A stretch of DNA of 64,000 bases from JAAYKT01 sp964408955. GTDB taxonomy: Bacteria > Bacillota > Clostridia > Lutisporales > Lutisporaceae. Made by a program: the position numbers and the translations under genes. The DNA is taken from assembly GCA_964408955.1 (NCBI GenBank), contig CAYPBK010000001.1, positions 62,001 through 126,000 of the forward strand, in the 5' to 3' direction. The notes beneath the pieces are model-generated. The model was not told the DNA's origin. It saw only the letters and a program-made list of their open reading frames with translations, and ran no database searches. Shown piece after piece: positions 26,465 through 35,352 of this stretch (position 1 is the first letter of the stretch; the number at the start of each line of letters is the position of its first letter).

Positions 26465-27695
26465 TTTTTCTTTTAATTGCAGAAAACAAACCAAAGTTTA
26501 TATTCATAGGCTGAAAGTTTTTTATACTTTCATCAGTTATGTATGCACATAGGCTGCCGTGAGCTGTAGTTCTAGGAAAAACTACCGGTTCCAACCCATT
26601 GATTATTCTTGCTGCATTTATTCCCGCAATAATACCGGAAGCAGCAGATTCAACATAGCCTTCTACACCAGTGATCTGTCCGGCAAAAAACAATCCCTTA
26701 TTGTCCGTTAGAGCTAAGGTTGGTTCTAGAACTCTAGTTGAATTAATATAAGTATTTTTATGCATGACTCCATACCTTACAAAATCTGCATTATCCAACC
26801 CGGGAATCATGGAAAAAACTCTTTTTTGCTCGCTCCATTTTAAATTTGTTTGAAAGCCAACTAGATTATATAAAGTGCCTTCTTTATTATCCTGCCTAAG
26901 TTGTACAACGCCATAAGGCTCTTTATTGTCCTTCGGATTTATTATACCTTTTGGTTTTAAAGGTCCAAATAATAAAGTTTTGACTCCTCTTCTTGCCATG
27001 GTTTCTACCGGCATACATCCTTCAAATACTTTTTCCTTTTCAAATACTTTTAAAGGTGCCCTTTCTGCATTTATCAATTCATTATAAAAAAGATTGTATT
27101 GTTCTTTATCCAAAGGACAATTAATATAATCATCTTCACCTTTATTATATCTTGATGCCTTAAAAGCAATCATCATATCTATTGAACTGTAAGTAACTAT
27201 AGGAGAGGCAGCGTCATAAAAATATAGATGATCTTGTCCTAAGTATTCCATAATGTTTTTAGAAAAACCATCTGAAGTCAATGGGCCTGTGGCAATAACA
27301 GCACATTCATCTGTAGGTATTTCAATTGCTTCATTTTCTATTATTTCTATATTATTATTGGACTTAATTTTATGTGTTACAGCTTCGGAAAATTTAATTC
27401 TATCAACTGCAAGTGCTCCGCCTGCAGGTACTGCGTTATTATCCGCACATTTAATAATTAAAGAATCAAGAATCCGCATTTCTTCTTTCAATAGTCCAAC
27501 AGCATTTTCAAGACTACTAGATCTAAGAGAATTACTGCATACTAATTCAGCAAAAAGACCAGTGTTATGAGCCGGAGGCATTTTTTTTGGTCTCATTTCA
27601 TATAACTCAACCTTCACGCCTGCTTTGGCTAACTGCCAAGCCGCTTCACATCCGGCCAAGCCCCCGCCGATAACTTTTACTCTTTTCAAATCCAC
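26460..27695 (-). CDS. trmFO: tRNA (m5U54) methyltransferase TrmFO, C-terminus apparently frameshifted
   Basis: TrmFO uses methylenetetrahydrofolate and FAD to make 5-methyluridine at position 54 of the tRNA T-loop. The protein has the FAD-binding VKVIGGGLAGCEAAW (7-20), the motif AELVCSNSLRS with Cys53, and EGCMPVETMARRG with Cys near 226, which are the two functional cysteines of the family. The reading frame stops after 411 residues (NFGLFSAIKRKI), about 28 short of the family. The missing part is present just downstream in the +1 frame, so there is either a real frameshift in an A-run or a sequencing error. Catalytic parts are intact. It lies two bases after topA. Confidence 0.93.
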   Translation of the reverse strand: MDLKRVKVIGGGLAGCEAAWQLAKAGVKVELYEMRPKKMPPAHNTGLFAELVCSNSLRSSSLENAVGLLKEEMRILDSLIIKCADNNAVPAGGALAVDRIKFSEAVTHKIKSNNNIEIIENEAIEIPTDECAVIATGPLTSDGFSKNIMEYLGQDHLYFYDAASPIVTYSSIDMMIAFKASRYNKGEDDYINCPLDKEQYNLFYNELINAERAPLKVFEKEKVFEGCMPVETMARRGVKTLLFGPLKPKGIINPKDNKEPYGVVQLRQDNKEGTLYNLVGFQTNLKWSEQKRVFSMIPGLDNADFVRYGVMHKNTYINSTRVLEPTLALTDNKGLFFAGQITGVEGYVESAASGIIAGINAARIINGLEPVVFPRTTAHGSLCAYITDESIKNFQPMNINFGLFSAIKRKI

Positions 27696-27697
27696 AC

Positions 27698-29779
27698 CTA
27701 CTTATCCTTTTTTTTTCGTTCGTATTTACAGCTTTCATTTATACAAACATAGACATCGTTTTTGCCTTTATATTTCCTTACCAATATACCTCCACACTCG
27801 GGACATTTTTCTTTTGTAGGTTCATCCCATGTGACAAAATCGCATTTTGGATAATTGCTACACCCAAAGAACTTTCTTCCTTTTTTTGTTTTTCTTTTTA
27901 TTAAGTCCCCGTCACATTTCGGGCATTTGACACCTATGCTTTCTAAAATAGGCTTTGTATTCCTGCACTCCGGAAATCCCGGGCATGCAAGAAACCTACC
28001 AAACCGTCCCATTTTATAAACCATATTTCTACCGCACAACTCGCATATCTCATCACTGACTTCATCTTGTATCTTTATTTCACCTATAGTATCCTCAGCT
28101 TTTTTTAATAATACTTCAAAAGGAATATAAAATTCAGCTATCAGGTCTATCCATTCCTTTTCGCCGTCAGCTATATCATCTAATTCCTTCTCCATATCAG
28201 CGGTAAATTTTATATTAATAATGTCTTTAAAGTGCTCAATAAGCAAAGTTGATACTGTTTCACCAAGCTCGGTAGGAATTAAGAATTTTTTTTCCTTGGC
28301 TACATAACCTCTCGCCTGTATTGTGGAAATAGTAGGTGCGTATGTGCTAGGTCTTCCTATCCCTTTTTCTTCAAGAGTTTTAACTAAAGTAGCCTCCGTA
28401 TATCGTAAAGGCGGCTCTGTAAAATGCTGCGTCGGCTTAAGCTTTTCAAGTTTAAGCTTCTCCCCCTCTTTTAATTCCGGCAAAAGAATATTATCTTCTT
28501 TTTCTTCCTTATCCTCTTTGTAAACTTTTAAAAATCCAGAAAATTTCAATATGCTGCCCGTTGTTTTAAAAATATATTCTCCTGCGATAATATCTATAGA
28601 TACAGTATCATATAATGCTGCTTGCATTTGACTTGCTACAAATCTATTCCATATAAGCTGATATAATTTAAACTGGTCTTTATTTAAAGACTCAGTTATG
28701 GAATCCGGTTCTCTCATAACAGAGGTTGGTCTGATTCCTTCGTGAGCATCTTGAACTTTGCTTCCTGCTTTATTCTTTACAAAACTTCTCTTGTAATAAT
28801 TTTCACCAAATTTATTTACAATATATTTTTTTGCTTCGTTTTTAGCTTCTTCTGATATCCTTATGGAGTCAGTTCTAATATAGCTTATAAGTCCAACATT
28901 ACCTTCACCTTTAATGTTTAATCCCTCGTATAGCTGTTGAGCGACAACCATTGTCTTTTTTGTAGAAAACCCTAGCTTCTTATATGCATCAATTTGTAAG
29001 CTGCTCGTAGTAAAGGGTAAGGGAGCATTTCTTTTTTTCTCCCCCTTTTTCACACTCTTTACAACAAATTCCTTATCCTTTAAGCTCTTCAGTATTTTAT
29101 CCATCTCGGCTTTACTGTTTATTTCAAGCTTTTTGTTGTCCCTTCCAAAAAACTTTGCTTCCATAGTTTTGCTGCTTTTATTATCTAAAAGGATAGCTAT
29201 CAAATTCCAATATTCCTTTGGTACAAAACCCCTGATTTCCTCTTCCCTATCACAGATAAGCTTTACTGCTACAGATTGAACTCTGCCTGCACTTAAACCT
29301 TTTCTAACCTTTTTCCACAGCAGAGGACTTATTTTGTACCCCACAAGCCTGTCTAGTATTCTTCTTGCTTGTTGAGCATTAACTAAATCCATATCTATTT
29401 TTCTGGGGCTTTTAATTGCGTTTTGCACCGCAGTCTTTGTTATCTCATTAAATTCTATTCTGCAAATATCATTTTCGTTTAAATTCAGTATCTTTGATAG
29501 ATGCCAGGATATCGCCTCACCTTCTCTATCCGGGTCAGTAGCCAGCAGGACTTTCTTGCTATTCTTGGCTTCCTTTTTTAGCTTATCTAAAATCTGTCCT
29601 TTGCCACGTATTGTAATGTATTTTGGTTCAAAATTGTTATCAGTGTCAATCCCCAGCTGACTTTTAGGTAGATCCCTAAGATGTCCCATTGTTGCTTCCA
29701 CTTTATATGTTGAGCTGAGAAACTTTTTAATAGTTTTTACTTTTGTTGGGGATTCAACTATAATTAAAGATTTCTCCAA
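27698..29779 (-). CDS. topA: DNA topoisomerase I TopA
   Basis: TopA relaxes negatively supercoiled DNA with a transient 5'-phosphotyrosine bond. From the TTG at 29779 it is 693 residues: TOPRIM domain with SLIIVESPTKVKTI at the start and the ATDPDREGEAISWH acidic motif near 80, the catalytic tyrosine in LISYIRTDSIRIS near residue 300, and three C-terminal zinc-finger modules (CELCGRN, CPKCDGD, CPECGGI) from about 585. The GTG at 29788 is in frame but lies within the AGAGGTGAT ribosome site, so TTG is preferred. Confidence 0.96.
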   Translation of the reverse strand: MEKSLIIVESPTKVKTIKKFLSSTYKVEATMGHLRDLPKSQLGIDTDNNFEPKYITIRGKGQILDKLKKEAKNSKKVLLATDPDREGEAISWHLSKILNLNENDICRIEFNEITKTAVQNAIKSPRKIDMDLVNAQQARRILDRLVGYKISPLLWKKVRKGLSAGRVQSVAVKLICDREEEIRGFVPKEYWNLIAILLDNKSSKTMEAKFFGRDNKKLEINSKAEMDKILKSLKDKEFVVKSVKKGEKKRNAPLPFTTSSLQIDAYKKLGFSTKKTMVVAQQLYEGLNIKGEGNVGLISYIRTDSIRISEEAKNEAKKYIVNKFGENYYKRSFVKNKAGSKVQDAHEGIRPTSVMREPDSITESLNKDQFKLYQLIWNRFVASQMQAALYDTVSIDIIAGEYIFKTTGSILKFSGFLKVYKEDKEEKEDNILLPELKEGEKLKLEKLKPTQHFTEPPLRYTEATLVKTLEEKGIGRPSTYAPTISTIQARGYVAKEKKFLIPTELGETVSTLLIEHFKDIINIKFTADMEKELDDIADGEKEWIDLIAEFYIPFEVLLKKAEDTIGEIKIQDEVSDEICELCGRNMVYKMGRFGRFLACPGFPECRNTKPILESIGVKCPKCDGDLIKRKTKKGRKFFGCSNYPKCDFVTWDEPTKEKCPECGGILVRKYKGKNDVYVCINESCKYERKKKDK

Positions 29780-29873
29780 ATATATCACCTCTTTTATGCA
29801 TATTTTATAACTTAATCTTAAGTTTTCTGCTTATTACAAGTTATATTAGTGAATTTTAATTATATATTAAAAG

Positions 29874-30950
29874 CTACATATTATAGAACATCCCATCAAT
29901 TTGCTTTACAAAACCTTGTATTTCCAGTATCGTTAGCGAAGACAGAATTTTGGCAGGCTCTATAGATGGCAGCTTATTAATTATATCATCCGATGTCAAG
30001 CCTGAGTCGTTAAGCAAAGTTAATATTTCCTTTTCTATATCATTAAATAAAACTTCTTTTCTATTTTCCTTTGCATATGTAAAGCCATAGTACTCTTCTA
30101 ATATATCGTCTATTGAATCAGTTAACTTTGCCCCATTTTTAATTAATTCATTAGTTCCTTGGCTATTTGGGGAATTTATATTCCCTGGTATTGCAAATAC
30201 ATCCCTGCCCTGTTCAAGTGCAAAATCGGCAGTAATTAGGGAGCCGCTTTTCTTATTTGCTTCAACTATTAAAACTCCTTTAGACATACCGCTTATTATT
30301 CTGTTTCTAGCCGGAAAGTTTTGAGGTAAAGCCATAATGCCTAAAGGATACTCCGAAACAATAGCCCCGTTTTTAATTATGTCTTTAGCTAAATTAAAAC
30401 CGCTTTTAGGATAAACACTATTAAGCCCACAAGCAAATACTGCGATAGTCCTGCCTCCTGCTTTTAATGCACCTCTATGTGCAGCAGAATCAACACCTAT
30501 AGCCATACCGCTTATAACTGTATATCCAGATTCAGCTATTTCTTTCCCAAGTTTATATGCCGTATTTAATCCGTACTCTGTGGCTTTTCTTGAACCGACT
30601 ATTGCAATTGAATTCAAATCATCTTCTAAAAGTTTACCTCTTATATATAAAACAGGCGGAGGATCATAAATATTTTTTAAATTTGCAGGATATTCAGGTT
30701 CATCAACGGTACAAGTAGATATATTGTATTCTTCAAGCTTTTTTAAATATCTTTCAACCTTATCTATATCCCTTTTCGTCAGTATCGTATTTATTGTCTC
30801 TTCATTAACTAATTTTGATTCCGTTAATTCCTCTTTACTGCAAACAAAAACCTTTTTAGCACTTCCAAAATATTTGACAAGGCTATAATATTTTCTGGCT
30901 CCTATTTTAGGCAGACCGGACAACCAAATGGAATATTTCTTATCTTCCAT
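29874..30950 (-). CDS. dprA: DNA processing protein DprA (Smf)
   Basis: DprA binds incoming single-stranded DNA and loads RecA during transformation; it is also widespread in species not known to be competent. The 358-residue protein has an N-terminal SAM/HhH-like part, a Rossmann core with IAIVGSRKATEYG, VISGMAIGVDSAAHRGAL and IAVFACGLNSVYP (about 115-190), SGSLITADFALEQGRDVFAIPG, and a C-terminal winged helix (about 300-355). It is first in the dprA-topA-trmFO group and has a candidate promoter upstream. Confidence 0.95.
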   Translation of the reverse strand: MEDKKYSIWLSGLPKIGARKYYSLVKYFGSAKKVFVCSKEELTESKLVNEETINTILTKRDIDKVERYLKKLEEYNISTCTVDEPEYPANLKNIYDPPPVLYIRGKLLEDDLNSIAIVGSRKATEYGLNTAYKLGKEIAESGYTVISGMAIGVDSAAHRGALKAGGRTIAVFACGLNSVYPKSGFNLAKDIIKNGAIVSEYPLGIMALPQNFPARNRIISGMSKGVLIVEANKKSGSLITADFALEQGRDVFAIPGNINSPNSQGTNELIKNGAKLTDSIDDILEEYYGFTYAKENRKEVLFNDIEKEILTLLNDSGLTSDDIINKLPSIEPAKILSSLTILEIQGFVKQIDGMFYNM

Positions 30951-30999
30951 ATATAATCAATCCTTTTCTATATAAAACTTAAAAGCACTTATATATGAA

Positions 31000-31029
31000 A
31001 TAATATCATATTAATAATATAATTGTAAA
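31000..31029 (-). promoter_or_regulatory. Candidate sigma-A promoter of dprA
   Basis: Minus-strand TTTACA (31024-31029) and TATTAT (31000-31005) with 18 bases between, about 50 bases before the dprA start, in the 172-base divergent gap with comM. The gap is very AT-rich, so chance matches are likely. Confidence 0.35.
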
Positions 31030-31122
31030 AAATCATTAAAATTATTTTGTAGTGTATCCAGAAGGTAATTTTAAATTTTTATTGAATATATATAAAAACA
31101 CTTGAAACTTAGGAGAGGTTTA

Positions 31123-32652
31123 ATGATATACAAAGTATGTTCGTGCTCAATATACGGAATTAATGGTTATATTGTAAATGTCGAGATAGATTTATCCAAC
31201 GGATTACCGGGTTTTGATATTGTAGGACTGCCTGATGCCACAGTAAAAGAATCTAAAGAAAGAGTTAGAGCCGCTATAAAAAACTCTTATTTTCAGTTTC
31301 CCAGCAAAAGAATAACTATTAATCTTGCCCCGGCGGATATAAAGAAAGAAGGCTCTGTTTTTGATTTAGCGATAGCCGCAGGTATACTTGGTGCGAGTTC
31401 TATGTTCCCTTTAGAAAGTATTGATAGCACTATTTTCCTCGGTGAACTATCTTTAGACGGTACTGTAAAAGGAATTAAGGGTATTTTGCCGATGTGCATT
31501 GAAGCCAAGAATAACGGATTTACACGGATTATTACCTCCGGAGAAAATGCCAATGAAGCATCATTAGTTAAAGACCTTTCCGTATTTCCTGTAGAGAACT
31601 TAATTGAAATGGTGAGCTTTCTTAACGGGGAAACCATTATTGAGCCTGCGCATTTTGATCCGGGTAAATACCTGTTAAACCAGCCTGATGATATAGATTT
31701 TAAGGATGTTAAAGGACAACATACCGTAAAAAGAGCCCTGGAAATCGCTGCGGCCGGTTCACATAATGTGCTGATGGTTGGCCCTCCGGGAGCAGGCAAA
31801 ACCATGTTGGCAAGAAGATTACCCTCTATACTTCCGGATATGACCTTTGAAGAAAGCCTTGAGGTTACAAAGATTTACAGTGTAGCCGGTCTTTTAAGAG
31901 ATTACGAAAATTTAGTGTTGCGACGACCCTTTAGATCCCCGCACCACACTATATCCGCTGCTTCATTAACCGGCGGCGGCAGAATACCGAAGCCAGGAGA
32001 AGTATCCTTATCACATCATGGCGTTTTATTTCTTGATGAAATGCCGGAATTCCCAAAGCATGTTCTTGAGGTTTTAAGGCAACCTCTGGAAGATGAATGT
32101 GTAACAATATCACGAGTAAATGGAACTGTCACTTTCCCTGCTAAGTTTATGATGATTTCGTCAATAAATCCGTGCCCTTGCGGCTTTTTTGGCGATGAAA
32201 GCGGTCGCTGCAGTTGCACAGCCTCGCAGATAAAGAACTATCTGGGTAAAATTTCAGGTCCAATGATGGATCGAATAGATTTGCAGGTGGAAGTCAAAGC
32301 ATTAAAATTTAACGATTTAAGTGAAAGCTCTAAATCTGAGAGTTCAAGCGTAATAAAAAAGAGAGTAAATAAAGCTAGGCAAATACAGCTTGATAGATAT
32401 AAAAACCATGCTATATATTCTAATTCGCAACTAAAATCAATGCATATAAATAAATATTGTGAAATAGGAAATAAAGAGAGAAGCATTCTTAAAGACGCTT
32501 TTGATAAGTTCAATCTTAGCGCTCGTGCCTATAGTAGGATTCTTAAAGTCGCACGGACTATTGCTGATTTAGAGGAAGCAGAAAATATAAATATAAACCA
32601 TATTGCAGAAGCAATACAGCATAGAACATTAGATAAAAAGTATTACATATAG
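31123..32652 (+). CDS. comM: ComM/YifB family Mg-chelatase-like AAA+ ATPase
   Basis: ComM-type helicases extend branch migration during recombination of incoming DNA. From the ATG at 31123 the protein is 509 residues: an N-terminal Lon-protease-like fold (GLPGFDIVGLPDATVKESKERV), an AAA+ core with Walker A GPPGAGKTMLARRL near 216-229 and Walker B VLFLDEMPEF near 300, a four-cysteine segment NPCPCGFFGDESGRCSC near 347, and a C-terminal Mg-chelatase domain. The ATG is chosen because TAGGAGAGG precedes it; the TTG at 31102 lies upstream of that site. It is divergent from dprA and abuts the next gene tail to tail with no spacer. Confidence 0.94.
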   Translation: MIYKVCSCSIYGINGYIVNVEIDLSNGLPGFDIVGLPDATVKESKERVRAAIKNSYFQFPSKRITINLAPADIKKEGSVFDLAIAAGILGASSMFPLESIDSTIFLGELSLDGTVKGIKGILPMCIEAKNNGFTRIITSGENANEASLVKDLSVFPVENLIEMVSFLNGETIIEPAHFDPGKYLLNQPDDIDFKDVKGQHTVKRALEIAAAGSHNVLMVGPPGAGKTMLARRLPSILPDMTFEESLEVTKIYSVAGLLRDYENLVLRRPFRSPHHTISAASLTGGGRIPKPGEVSLSHHGVLFLDEMPEFPKHVLEVLRQPLEDECVTISRVNGTVTFPAKFMMISSINPCPCGFFGDESGRCSCTASQIKNYLGKISGPMMDRIDLQVEVKALKFNDLSESSKSESSSVIKKRVNKARQIQLDRYKNHAIYSNSQLKSMHINKYCEIGNKERSILKDAFDKFNLSARAYSRILKVARTIADLEEAENININHIAEAIQHRTLDKKYYI

Positions 32653-33213
32653 CTAATAAGCCACTTTTTCGATGCAAACAGCAATTGGAGGGTTATTAAT
32701 CCAATTAGCATAATTCATCATCAAAACAGTATATTTTTTATAATCAAGCTTTTCAATATAATCCAAAACTGCCGCTTTTTCCGTAAAGCCGCTATCACCG
32801 CCGTAATATATAACCATCATTACTATTCCTCCAACCTTAAGCAACTCCAAGGATTTATCTATTGCCTGAATTGTGCTTTCGGGCTTTGTTCCAATATTAT
32901 GATCTCCGCCTGGTAAATACCCAAGGTTAAACACAATAACTTGTACTTCACTTGATATATAGTCATCCATATATTGATGACCGTCATTGATCAATTCTAC
33001 CCTTTCCTCTAATTTATTTTTCTTCAGTTTTTCCAAGGTAGTATTAATAGCTACTTTTTGAATATCAAAAGCATATACTTTACCTTTATCTCCTACAAGT
33101 TCTGCAAGGTAAAGTGTGTCGTTACCATTGCCTGAGGTCGCGTCAACGGCAATATCGCCATCCTTAAGATAACATTTAATTATTTCATGAGATATTTGAA
33201 GTGCATTTTTCAT
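32653..33213 (-). CDS. YtqB-type class I SAM-dependent methyltransferase
   Basis: The 186-residue product has the SAM-binding motif VDATSGNGNDTLYLAEL (about 23-39), the acidic VYAFDIQKVAI and the segment VIVFNLGYLPGGDHNI, typical of the YtqB/rRNA-methylase-like family. The natural substrate is not certain: the family is annotated as rRNA methylase, while related proteins have been assigned to tRNA wobble or small-molecule methylation. The ATG at 33213 follows GGGAGAG, and a longer frame start at 33264 would run into yraN. It follows yraN by 16 bases; its stop touches that of comM. Confidence 0.85.
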   Translation of the reverse strand: MKNALQISHEIIKCYLKDGDIAVDATSGNGNDTLYLAELVGDKGKVYAFDIQKVAINTTLEKLKKNKLEERVELINDGHQYMDDYISSEVQVIVFNLGYLPGGDHNIGTKPESTIQAIDKSLELLKVGGIVMMVIYYGGDSGFTEKAAVLDYIEKLDYKKYTVLMMNYANWINNPPIAVCIEKVAY

Positions 33214-33229
33214 AATACTCTCCCGCTTT

Positions 33230-33613
33230 TTAGTATCCCAGTCTTCCGCTATAAGAAAAAGCATCCTTTAATAAGGATATGCTTTTTACTTTGTCATCTT
33301 TGTCCACTAAAACTTCAACAATATCAAATCTGCTCATCCAATCAGTTAAATTGTTTAAAACAATATATTGTAATGCCGTTTTTATTATTTTATTTTGCTT
33401 TTTATAATTAACAAACTCTCCCGGTTTACCGTATTTTTCAGTACTTCTGGTTTTTACCTCAATAAAAGCGAGAGTGTCACCATCAGCAGCAATGATATCT
33501 ATCTCACCCAGCTTACACCTAAAATTCTTTTTAAGAATAATATAGCCTTCATTTTCTAGATGAGCCACTGCCTCTGCCTCGCCAAAATCGCCTAATACTT
33601 TATTTCCAGCCAA
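33230..33613 (-). CDS. YraN family (UPF0102) nuclease-like protein
   Basis: This 127-residue protein has the PD-(D/E)xK nuclease-like core GEIDIIAADGDTLAFIEVKTR (about 38-57), together with the N-terminal GEAEAVAHLENEGY. Its function is not well established; it usually lies beside rnhB, dprA or comM and is assumed to act on nucleic acid. The start chosen is TTG at 33613 after AGAGGTGA, overlapping the upstream gene by 14 bases; the GTG at 33622 lies within the ribosome site. Confidence 0.88.
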   Translation of the reverse strand: MAGNKVLGDFGEAEAVAHLENEGYIILKKNFRCKLGEIDIIAADGDTLAFIEVKTRSTEKYGKPGEFVNYKKQNKIIKTALQYIVLNNLTDWMSRFDIVEVLVDKDDKVKSISLLKDAFSYSGRLGY

Positions 33614-33887
33614 CAGTCTCACCTCTTTTTTTATCTATATGACAAACAAAGACTAAAATTTCTGCTATAACATTATATAGCTCAGGCGGAATCTCCTTAC
33701 CCAACTCTATGTTTAAAAGCGTATCTGCCAAATTACTATCCTTGTATATAGGTATTTCCTTTTCTTGGGCAGTTTTTATAATCTCTTCCGCAATAAAGCC
33801 TTTGCCAGCTGCAGTAACCTTTGGCGCAGCGTCATCGGAAGAGTAGGATATTGCAGCAGCTTTTTTAATTTTGCCATTACTTTTCAT
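33600..33887 (-). CDS. Free-standing FlhB C-terminal domain protein (YlqH/FlhX type)
   Basis: This 95-residue protein corresponds to the FlhB-CC fragment that FlhB releases by autocleavage. It aligns with the end of the FlhB at 3757: KGFIAEEIIKTAQEKEIPIYKDSNLADTLL matches KGKDLVAQRIKEAADKNIIPIVENKQLAQVL (regions only), and GKEIPPELYNVIAEILVFV matches GEEIPENLYQAVAEILAYV. It lacks membrane segments and the NPTH motif, beginning just after it. In Bacillus (YlqH) and Helicobacter (FlhX) such proteins are known as FlhB paralogues; FlhX can replace the FlhB C-terminal fragment. It sits directly after a FliK-like gene. Confidence 0.88.
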   Translation of the reverse strand: MKSNGKIKKAAAISYSSDDAAPKVTAAGKGFIAEEIIKTAQEKEIPIYKDSNLADTLLNIELGKEIPPELYNVIAEILVFVCHIDKKRGETVGWK

Positions 33888-33889
33888 AG

Positions 33890-35341
33890 CTATAACCTCA
33901 CATCGATTTTACTTTTCACCTTGCCATTACCGAGGTTTTTTCCCTCAACGGACATCAAATTCGCCTTTTCTATCTTCTTTTCTGTTACAGATATACTGGC
34001 GCTGTACCCAATACTTTTTAAAGATTCCTTCAAAATGTCTGTATTCTTTAAAATTATATTTGAAACGGTTTTATTTTCAGTTTTGAACAAAACATTTATA
34101 TGATTATTGCTGATTTGAATTAAGCTCTCTAAATGCCCTATATTATCTAAGCATAGTGCTATTAATATACTGACGTTTTTGATATCTATCTTTTTATTTT
34201 TTTTCCCTTCATTATAAACAAAAATTTCTACAGTGGCATCATTACCATTTAGCAACAATGGCAGATTAAAATAATGCATATGATCATTAGCCGTTTTAAT
34301 CATATGTAAATTGCTTTTTATATTGCCTAGATTACTTTTCAATTCGTAATTATCGATACTTTTATCTTTAATTATATCTTCTATTTCCTTTGCCACTTTA
34401 GCTAATTCTTTAAATTGACCGGTTATTGTTTCTTTGTCTATTTCTTTTGCTTCCATTAAAAGCTTTGATAGTTTTACGGTATATGATTTCAGCTCTTCAT
34501 CATTTAATTCATTTATTATTTTCTTGACTATGTTTATATAATTACTCAACCCTACATCTTTAGATATAAGATTAAATATTGTTAATATGTTTTGCGGGGT
34601 AATTTCCGTATTTTTTGACAATAGATAAGATATGGTATCTAAATTCATAGCTTCCATTGAATCAACTATTCTTTGAGAAGAATTATACAGCTCTTCAATA
34701 TTATTTTCACTTAAATTAAATGTCTCTAACAAATCTTCTAAAAAGCCACTTTCACTTTCCCTAATAATATTTGCATTTAATAATTCATTATTGGAAATCT
34801 CATTTAATTCATCATCTTTAAAAGATAAAAACAACATGTTAAGCTCATCCAGTGGTAAATCAAAATATTTGCCTTCAGACTCTATTAAAAAAATAAGAAA
34901 TTCCTTTTTGTTTTGCATTAAACTGTCTATTGATCTCTGTATTAAGCCGACATACTCAACCTTCATTTTATCGATAGGCTGCATATATTTCAATAGGCTT
35001 AATATTATATCTTCATTCAATTCTTTATTTTCAATACCTAATTGTTTCAACAATATAGTTATATCACTTTCATCATCATACCCACTTAGATTTATTAGTT
35101 TTCCATAAGCTTTTTCGTCGTTTAGCTGGTTGATAATAAAAGATATAAAGGAACCTTCAGAAATATTTTCTGTAGATTTGAATGATGCTGTTATCATCTT
35201 GCCTTCCGCTGTTTTTAATGTAATTAACCCATTTTCGTTTTTTATAACTTTACCTTTTATTATGTCGCCTATTTTCAAATCCTTTGAATTCTTAACATTA
35301 TTGAATCTATTTAGCACATTGCTTCGTGGCGTAATTTTCAT
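33890..35341 (-). CDS. FliK-like hook-length control family protein (YlqG position)
   Basis: The 483-residue protein is soluble and charged. Residues about 18-65 look like a small beta domain (IGDIIKGKVIKNENGLITL), the middle is helical, and the C-terminal 110 residues (FNLPLLLNGNDATVEIFVYN to EKANLMSVEGKNL) have the FliK switch-domain pattern of a beta-strand pair followed by a helix and a short strand. The ATG at 35341 follows AGGTGGTGAT. Position and pairing with an FlhB-like gene match Bacillus ylqG-ylqH. A role in export switching is inference; the protein could act on a different secreted product. Confidence 0.65.
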   Translation of the reverse strand: MKITPRSNVLNRFNNVKNSKDLKIGDIIKGKVIKNENGLITLKTAEGKMITASFKSTENISEGSFISFIINQLNDEKAYGKLINLSGYDDESDITILLKQLGIENKELNEDIILSLLKYMQPIDKMKVEYVGLIQRSIDSLMQNKKEFLIFLIESEGKYFDLPLDELNMLFLSFKDDELNEISNNELLNANIIRESESGFLEDLLETFNLSENNIEELYNSSQRIVDSMEAMNLDTISYLLSKNTEITPQNILTIFNLISKDVGLSNYINIVKKIINELNDEELKSYTVKLSKLLMEAKEIDKETITGQFKELAKVAKEIEDIIKDKSIDNYELKSNLGNIKSNLHMIKTANDHMHYFNLPLLLNGNDATVEIFVYNEGKKNKKIDIKNVSILIALCLDNIGHLESLIQISNNHINVLFKTENKTVSNIILKNTDILKESLKSIGYSASISVTEKKIEKANLMSVEGKNLGNGKVKSKIDVRL

Positions 35342-35352
35342 AATATCACCAC

